Assembly (NCBI GenBank): GCA_021464245.1 | Contig: JADCRB010000074.1 | Coordinates: 62,001 to 126,000, forward strand | Direction of reading: 5' to 3' | From: Carallia brachiata | Lineage: Eukaryota > Streptophyta > Magnoliopsida > Malpighiales > Rhizophoraceae | DNA length: 64,000 nucleotides | Shown here: one piece after another, positions 58,600-64,000 of the stretch | Layout: each line of letters starts with the position of its first letter | How positions within the stretch are numbered: the stretch's first letter is position 1 | Made by a program: the position numbers and the translations under genes | Notes under the pieces: generated by a model | The model's database searches: none | Told to the model about the DNA's origin: nothing | What the model saw: only the letters and a program-made list of their open reading frames with translations

Positions 58600-60230
58600 A
58601 TGCAATTGCGAGCGTCTAAAGCGATAATCTCCTTCCGTTGAACCCCGAGATTGAAAAGCTTTGTCGGCAAAACCGGGCATTAAAGCGAGCTGAGATGGCC
58701 GAAAGAGTGAGTGACCGGGATGGTCAGGTGATAGAAGATCAAGCACTCAACAATGGGCAGGAGGTGAGGGAGCAGGCTAGAATTAGCATGAAGGACATTC
58801 AAAGGCCTGTGATTGGTCCTTCACCATCTTGCATCAGGCTGAGTACAGCAGCTCGTAACTACGAGCTTAAGACCATGTTCTATAACATGCTACCATCGTT
58901 TCATGGTCTACCGAGTGAAGACCCTCTTACTTTCCTTAGGGATTTTTACAGTACTATCGAGACCTTTCCTCCAGGGAGGTGCTCAGCAGATGAATTAAGG
59001 ATGAGGTGTTTTCCTTATACCCTCAAGGATAAGGCAAGGACGTGGCTGATCAACCTACCAGAGGAATCACTTAATACTTGGGAGCAGATTTATGATAAGT
59101 TTATGCTCAAGTTTTACTCCCCAGAAGACTGCAGAGCTTCGGAATAAAATCTGTTCCTTCTCACAAATGGATGCTGAGCCCTTTCACGAGGCATGGGAGC
59201 GATTCAAAATGCTTCTAGTGCAGTGCCCACATCATCAATTTTCTAAGCCACTCCAGATGCAGTTCTTTTATGATGGTCTCATCACTAATTCTCAGATGTT
59301 AGTGGATTCGGCAGCTGGAGGCTATGTGGGTAATAAGTCAGCAGATGAGTTGTATGATATTTATGAGCTGCTGGCAGATAACTCCCAACAGAAAGCTATC
59401 AGAGGGCGTAGAGTTGGAGTTTATGACATATCTTCACACGTTGATGTGACATCCAAGATAGACGACTTATCTCGCCAAGTGAAGTTATTATTGAGCAGGG
59501 ACTTGATGCAGAGAGAACAATGCTCTTATTGTGGACATTTTGGACACACCGAAGCCACTTGCATGGGTAGAGACTCAGGAAAGTCGGCGGAAGAGATTAA
59601 TTATGCTGGAGAACAGCAGAGGAATGACCCATACTCCAACACCTATAACTCGGGATGGCGTAACCATCCAAATTTTGGCTGGAAGGAGCAGGGAAATACA
59701 AGGCAAGTAGTACCACCAGGGTTTCAGCAGCCGAGACCCCAATTTCAAGGTCAATCATCTCAACCTCAGGAGAAAAAGCCACAGATAGAAGACATGTTCA
59801 TGCAATACATGTCAAAGATGGATGAGAGAATGACACAACAAGATGCTGAGCTGAGGAAATTGAATCTAAAAATTGATCAAGTTGCATCCACTCACCAAGC
59901 CTCGATTCATACTTTGGAAGTACAAGTGGGTCAACTTGCCAAAGCAATTTCGACTAGGAATCAAGGTCAACTCCCTAGTAATACTGAGGTGAATCCAAAG
60001 GAGTGTTTTAGCCATTGCATTGAGAAGTGGGAAGGTGGTAGAAATCCTGACGATGCTCAGAAAAATTACAAGCCCGCAGAAGATGGTGGCAACGAGGAGG
60101 AACCTGTGCAAGAGAAAGCTAAGGATGATGAACAAGGAGGGCAGGACAATATTGAGGAGCCAGTGCCAGCCACGCCTCGCCCACAAGTCAAGCCGTATGT
60201 TCCCCGATTCCATTTCCCAACAGGCTGAAA
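58600..60230 (+). pseudogene. Retrotransposon gag, frameshifted
   Basis: Probable ATG at 58,600 (MQLRASKAIIS) is out of frame with the rest. From 58,638 the gag core is open: LPSFHGLPSEDPLTFL, RMRCFPYTLKDKARTWLINL. A net one-base shift near 59,120 moves reading to the next frame (PQKTAELRNKICSFSQMDAE, PFHEAWERFKMLL). A zinc knuckle of the CX2CX4HX4C type, CSYCGHFGHTEATC, lies at 59,521-59,562. A charged tail follows, ending at PRFHFPTG. At least three indels make it non-functional as it stands. Confidence 0.85.
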
Positions 60231-61274
60231 AGAGGAATGAGGACAAGAACTTTCTTAAGTTCTTGGACATGTTTAAGAAGATCCACATCAACATTCCTTT
60301 TGCAGAGGCAATTGCACAGATGCCAAATTATGCAAAGTACCTGAAGGAGATTATATCAAACAAGAAGAGACTCGAGGAACACGCTACAGTTGCCTTAACT
60401 GAAGAGTGTAGTGCTATTCTTCAGAATAAACTACCTCCAAAGTTAAAGGGATCCAGGGAGTTTTACTATCCCTTGCACCATTGGTAGTTTAAATATTGAA
60501 CGTTGTTTGTGTGACTTAGGTGCAAGCATTAATTTGATGTCTTTATCTCTTTTCAGGAGGCTGAAGATAGGAGAATTGAAGCCAACCTCAGTGTCCTTGC
60601 AGTTAGCTGACCGATCCATCAAGTATCCATACGGAAAGATTGAGGATGTGCTAGTTAAAGTGGAAAAATTCTATTTCCCAGCTGATTTTCTGGTGTTGGA
60701 TATGGATGAAAATGTAGACATCCCGATAATCTTAGGGAGGCCGTTCCTAGCCACCGGTAAGGCACTGATTGATGTAGAACAAGGAAAGCTAACATTCCGA
60801 GTAGGAAAAGAAGAGCAGGTATTCCATGTGTTCAAAGCATTGAAGAGTCCATCACTAGAAGATACATGCTTCATGATGAAAACATCAAAGCCTCCCAAAG
60901 AAGACCCAAAGAGAATGGATATAGACTTGGGAAGTGCACTTGAGATGTTATTTGAGCAACCTCTCCTAGTGGCAAAGCCGAGCTCAACACTTTCCATTGC
61001 GAAGTTGGCTCCTTTTGAGCTTAAACAACCTTCTCTCCCTGTAAAGCATAATTGTATGGGAAGCGACTTCAAGGAGGGAGAGAAAGTGCTTCTCTATGAT
61101 GCCTACAGTGGAACAATCCCGTGGAAGCACAAGAAAAGGCAATTATTAGGACCATTCACAGTGCGCAAGGTGTATTCTCAAGGAGCAATCGATATTTGGA
61201 GCAAGAAGTTTGGGGTGATTAAGGTTCATGGAGGCAACTTAAGACATTATCCTCTCGGAGATCATCCTCCTTAA
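60231..61274 (+). pseudogene. Protease fused to integrase C-terminus after internal deletion
   Basis: After a shift, the frame resumes with FLKFLDMFKKIHINIPFAEA and ALTEECSAILQNKLPPKL. Another shift near 60,475 leads to the aspartic protease with CDLGASINLM (60,509-60,538) and IILGRPFLATG. This 255-codon frame (60,507-61,274) then passes, without a stop, from about 61,050 into DFKEGEKVLLYD and LLGPFTVRKV, the C-terminal part of integrase. Everything between (RT, RNase H, integrase core) is deleted. An in-frame join is notable. Confidence 0.8.
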
Positions 61275-61591
61275 TTCAGGGAAGAACGTCTAGCTATAGA
61301 CGTTAAATATAGCGCTTGTTGGGAGGCAACCCAATGTTTATTTTATATTTTAATTAGATTGATAAGTTTAATTTAGTTTGTTTTTTTTTTTTTTTCATTT
61401 GTGTGTAGGAACTTGGGAAGGAAAAGCATGTTCATTACAAAGCAACAAATTACAAGCTGCTTGGTTCAGGGAGTATTTCTTACCCTCACCTTTGACCTTA
61501 TTATTTGATACATTGATATTGTTTATCCTAAGTGTGGGGGTGGGAATGAGTAGAAAAAGAATTCTCTTGATGAGTATTTGGGTGTTGATTA

Positions 61592-61595
<4 letters not shown>

Positions 61596-61641
<46 letters not shown>
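61596..61641 (+). repeat. (TA)n microsatellite
   Basis: About 23 TA units, just before a 29-base A-run. Confidence 0.9.
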
Positions 61642-61645
<4 letters not shown>

Positions 61646-61701
61646 GTAAACCCAAGGGGGATCCGAAAAAAAAAAAAAAAAAAAAAAAAAAATTTACGTC
61701 C

Positions 61702-61786
61702 AGGTCCGGTCATGGACCGGACAAGGTCCGGTCCCATTCTGACCGCTGGACCGGACCTGGTCGAGGTCCGGACCAGGTCCGGTCCA
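61702..61786. repeat. GGTCCGG/CCGGACC cluster
   Basis: Several copies of GGTCCGG in both orientations within 85 bases between two A-runs. Self-complementary. Confidence 0.8.
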
Positions 61787-61859
61787 ATTCTGTAATTTCA
61801 AAAAAAAAAAAAAAAAAAATTTACACGTTTTTTTTAAAACCTAACGTTACCTTCCCACA

Positions 61860-61867
61860 TTTCTTCT

Positions 61868-61900
<33 letters not shown>

Positions 61901-61902
61901 CC
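61860..61902 (+). repeat. (TTC)n microsatellite
   Basis: Ten or so TTC units with one CTC interruption. Confidence 0.85.
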
Positions 61903-63601
61903 TCTTCCCTTCTATAGTTAACCTCCATCCATTCATCCTCCCTCTACTCAAATCCTAACTTTCTTTCACCAATTTCTTCTTTTCCCCCATATCCAAAACC
62001 CAAGCATCCATTATCCTTCAAGTTTCTCTCATTCTTCTTTCCTCTACCCATCTTTCTCTTAAGGCCCTCTAGTTTTATCTTCCCTAAGCTTTTGGTTTTT
62101 CTTCTTATTGGAGAGGGTTCTACCTTGGTTATAAGTTATTGCACTAGATTTTGGAGACTCAACCAAGTTATTGCACCAGATTTTGGAGACTCCGGAGCAC
62201 CAATTTCTTCAACTTATGGATGCTCTCGATGCTCGCCCACCTCCTCCTTGGCTTTATCCCATTCCTTGCATCTAGTTCTTTTTATTGCTTGCGTCGTTTT
62301 TGTTTTTGCTTTTCCTTTTCAATGACTTAGATTCTTTAGGATTAGATTTATCTGCTTTCTAGGATTTTAGCTATCATATATTTTTGCTCTCTGTTCTCTT
62401 ATCTTTGTCTTTACTTTTCTTGTCTCATGTTATTGATTCTAAGGTTGTTTGTTCGATGATGGCGGCGCACGTGAGAGTTGCTTTTATCCTCTGCTATATC
62501 CGGGTAGTTTCGTCCTCTTTGTTTTCTTTTCTTTTTAGTTATATTTTTATTGCAACATTGAGGACAATGTTGGCTAAGTGTGGGGGAGAGGTGTGATTTT
62601 GAATTTTTTGTTGAAATTTTTGCCAATTAATGCTAATTTTTGTGTGCTTGCATGATTTTATATGAGCTTCACTTGAATTCTATTTGAGTTGAATTTTTGG
62701 ACGTCGATGATAGTACTAATGCATGCAAGGTTTGTCTTTAAGTAGTATTTGACATTAGCTAGTTAGAGATAGTTAGTAGTGAACTTGTTCTCCACTTGAA
62801 AAATTTTTATTTCTAATTTACTTTTAAAGTTGTGCGATGATCTTTTAAAGAGATATGCTAGCTTTTAGAGATCTTCATATAGTTTTTAATTATGTACACT
62901 CATTTAAAGTACTTGAACAAACGTTATCTTCTCTTCTTCTAGAGAATTTTAGGGATATGATTTAGGAATTGAATTGAATTGAAAAAAAAAAAAAAAAAAC
63001 GAGGCTTGCAAGTTGTTAATAAGTTATCTACTCCGCTGTTTTGAGTTACTGAGTAACTGGGGGTCGGCATTACAATTGTTGGTCTTCACGTCAAAAAGTA
63101 ACTTGAATTATGAGTATGCAAAGCACTCTAAATATCTGTTTGTGAAGTAGTAATCGGGTACCGACACCACAAGTGATGGTATTCATGTCAAAAAGCATGT
63201 CAGTATTTAGAGAAGAGTACTAAAGCCTCTGGTGCATATAAAAAAAAAAGTAAAATAATTAATTCCTATTGATCCTTAGTGTGGTTTTGTATCTTTTAAA
63301 GAGAAGATAATTTTTGTCCTTGGACTTTGGATGAGTGTATGTAATTACTTTCTACATGACGATAGTTAAGTGTTATCATTGATCAATAAAGGGTTCTTGC
63401 ACACAATTAATCAATTTGAAAACCTATTTTGTGGGGAATAAGAATACTATTGATTATATTTGATTAGTGAAGTGTTGAGTGATACTTTTAGATTGATCTG
63501 GTAATGTGTTAATGAGGCACTGTTTCAAAAATTCGAGTTGAATGGAACTTTCGTGAAGGTCATGTGATATTTTTGAATTGCTTGAGGACAAGCAACAGTT
63601 C

Positions 63602-63616
63602 AAGTGTGGGGGAATT
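63602..63616 (+). other. Polypurine tract
   Basis: AAGTGTGGGGGAATT immediately before the 3' LTR; primes plus-strand DNA synthesis. Confidence 0.8.
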
Positions 63617-64000
63617 TGATAGGCTCAATATTTACATAAGTTTATGCATAATTTATATATATATTTGGATAATTTAACTATGTAAATATTGTAAATTGTG
63701 GTAAATTCTACTTCGGTTGCTTGTTTGATACTTTGTAGGACAATTGGACATAACCGAAGTAATTGACGCTTGGAAAAAGGAACCTATCAGGTTTGAAGGA
63801 GTAGAAACAAGCCAAGCACCAAAGAACCGAACCAAAAGTTTGGTTGGAAAGCTAATATGTGGTCAGTTCGGGTAGAATTTCACAGCTTTGCACAGTACTC
63901 GGTTTTTCAGCCATAACTTCCTCTACACAACTTGGAATTGGATTATTCTTAAGCCGAATCGAAGCTAAGAGATAAAGCTACAACTTTTCTGTTTTGACGA
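63617..64000 (+). repeat. 3' LTR, truncated by the window end
   Basis: First 384 bases match the 5' LTR with about seven differences, clustered around GCACTGCTCGG / GCACAGTACTCGG. Confidence 0.9.

Larger units (their letters stand above)
61275..63601 (+). other. Non-coding 3' region of the retrotransposon
   Basis: Holds GTTGGGAGGCAACCCAA (61,317-61,333), seen in Athila-type elements, a TA microsatellite, a GGTCCGG cluster, a TTC microsatellite, a 32-bp tandem repeat (62,131-62,194) and two internal polypurine-like motifs. No env-like frame is seen. Confidence 0.6.
57023..64000 (+). mobile_element. Ty3-type (Athila/Tat-like) LTR retrotransposon, internally deleted, runs off the window
   Basis: 5' LTR 57,023-58,441 (TG...CA), primer-binding site right after, gag-protease, an integrase remnant, a long non-coding 3' part, a polypurine tract at about 63,602-63,616, and the start of the 3' LTR at 63,617. 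Reverse transcriptase, RNase H and the catalytic core of integrase are missing. The first 380 bases of both LTRs are about 98% identical by eye, so insertion was recent. The TSD cannot be checked because the right end is outside. Confidence 0.9.

Noticed and set aside
59866..60294. Minus-strand 142-codon frame over gag
   Set aside because: Antisense of the Gag tail; no known domain.
61378..61917. 179-codon frame
   Set aside because: Consists of translated homopolymers, TA repeat and GGTCCGG repeats.

Overview
The window is nuclear DNA of a flowering plant, most likely a eudicot. The support is AT-rich intergenic DNA, GT-AG introns with T-rich acceptors, plant-type genes (a PTC7-like PP2C, elongation factor 2, ankyrin-PGG proteins, YTH/ECT, ELOF1 and GIP1-like fragments) and plant transposon families: L1-type LINEs, SINEs, a TRIM, hAT-like and Harbinger-like miniature elements, and an Athila/Tat-type Ty3 LTR element. 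Species cannot be fixed from sequence alone; a woody dicot such as Citrus would be a guess. No rRNA or tRNA gene, CRISPR array or bacterial-type operon was seen.

Layout. 0.1-1.5 kb: a complete small PP2C on the minus strand, followed by a TRIM. 2.5-3.2 kb: a CCGG-rich hAT-like element. 3.2-8.5 kb: an EF-2 gene with telo-box and site II promoter motifs but a one-base deletion near its 3' end. 8.5-35.6 kb: a large, decayed segmental duplication. The ancestral block was ankyrin-PGG gene (forward), YTH m6A-reader gene (reverse), ELOF1 gene (forward). Copy A lies at about 8.98-20.1 kb and copy B at about 28.4-35.6 kb. Both YTH copies are pseudogenes. ELOF1 survives only in copy A, with a broken start, and an LINE lies in its presumed leader intron. 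Between them is a tandem duplication (20.26-24.2 kb) that took in a second LINE, and an ankyrin-PGG pseudogene whose introns hold four insertions with target-site duplications.

36.3-55.7 kb: the ankyrin-PGG family continues as an isolated last exon, then one complete five-exon gene (41,319-45,482, 590 codons), then a 5' fragment with a frameshift. Between these lie a SINE, two tandem 0.55 kb repeats, a GIP1-like orphan exon, TIR elements and a 1.29 kb insertion with a Pro/Leu-rich coding remnant. 57.0-64.0 kb: a young LTR retrotransposon whose gag-protease is joined to the C-terminus of integrase, with reverse transcriptase, RNase H and most of integrase deleted. Its 3' LTR runs off the window.

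Function. Only the PP2C, the ankyrin-PGG gene at 41-45 kb and, if the one-base deletion is a sequencing error, EF-2 look able to make full proteins. The rest is a history of local duplication and decay of a tandem ankyrin-PGG cluster, the family that includes ACD6 and ITN1. Paralogous empty sites make many of the transposon boundaries exact.
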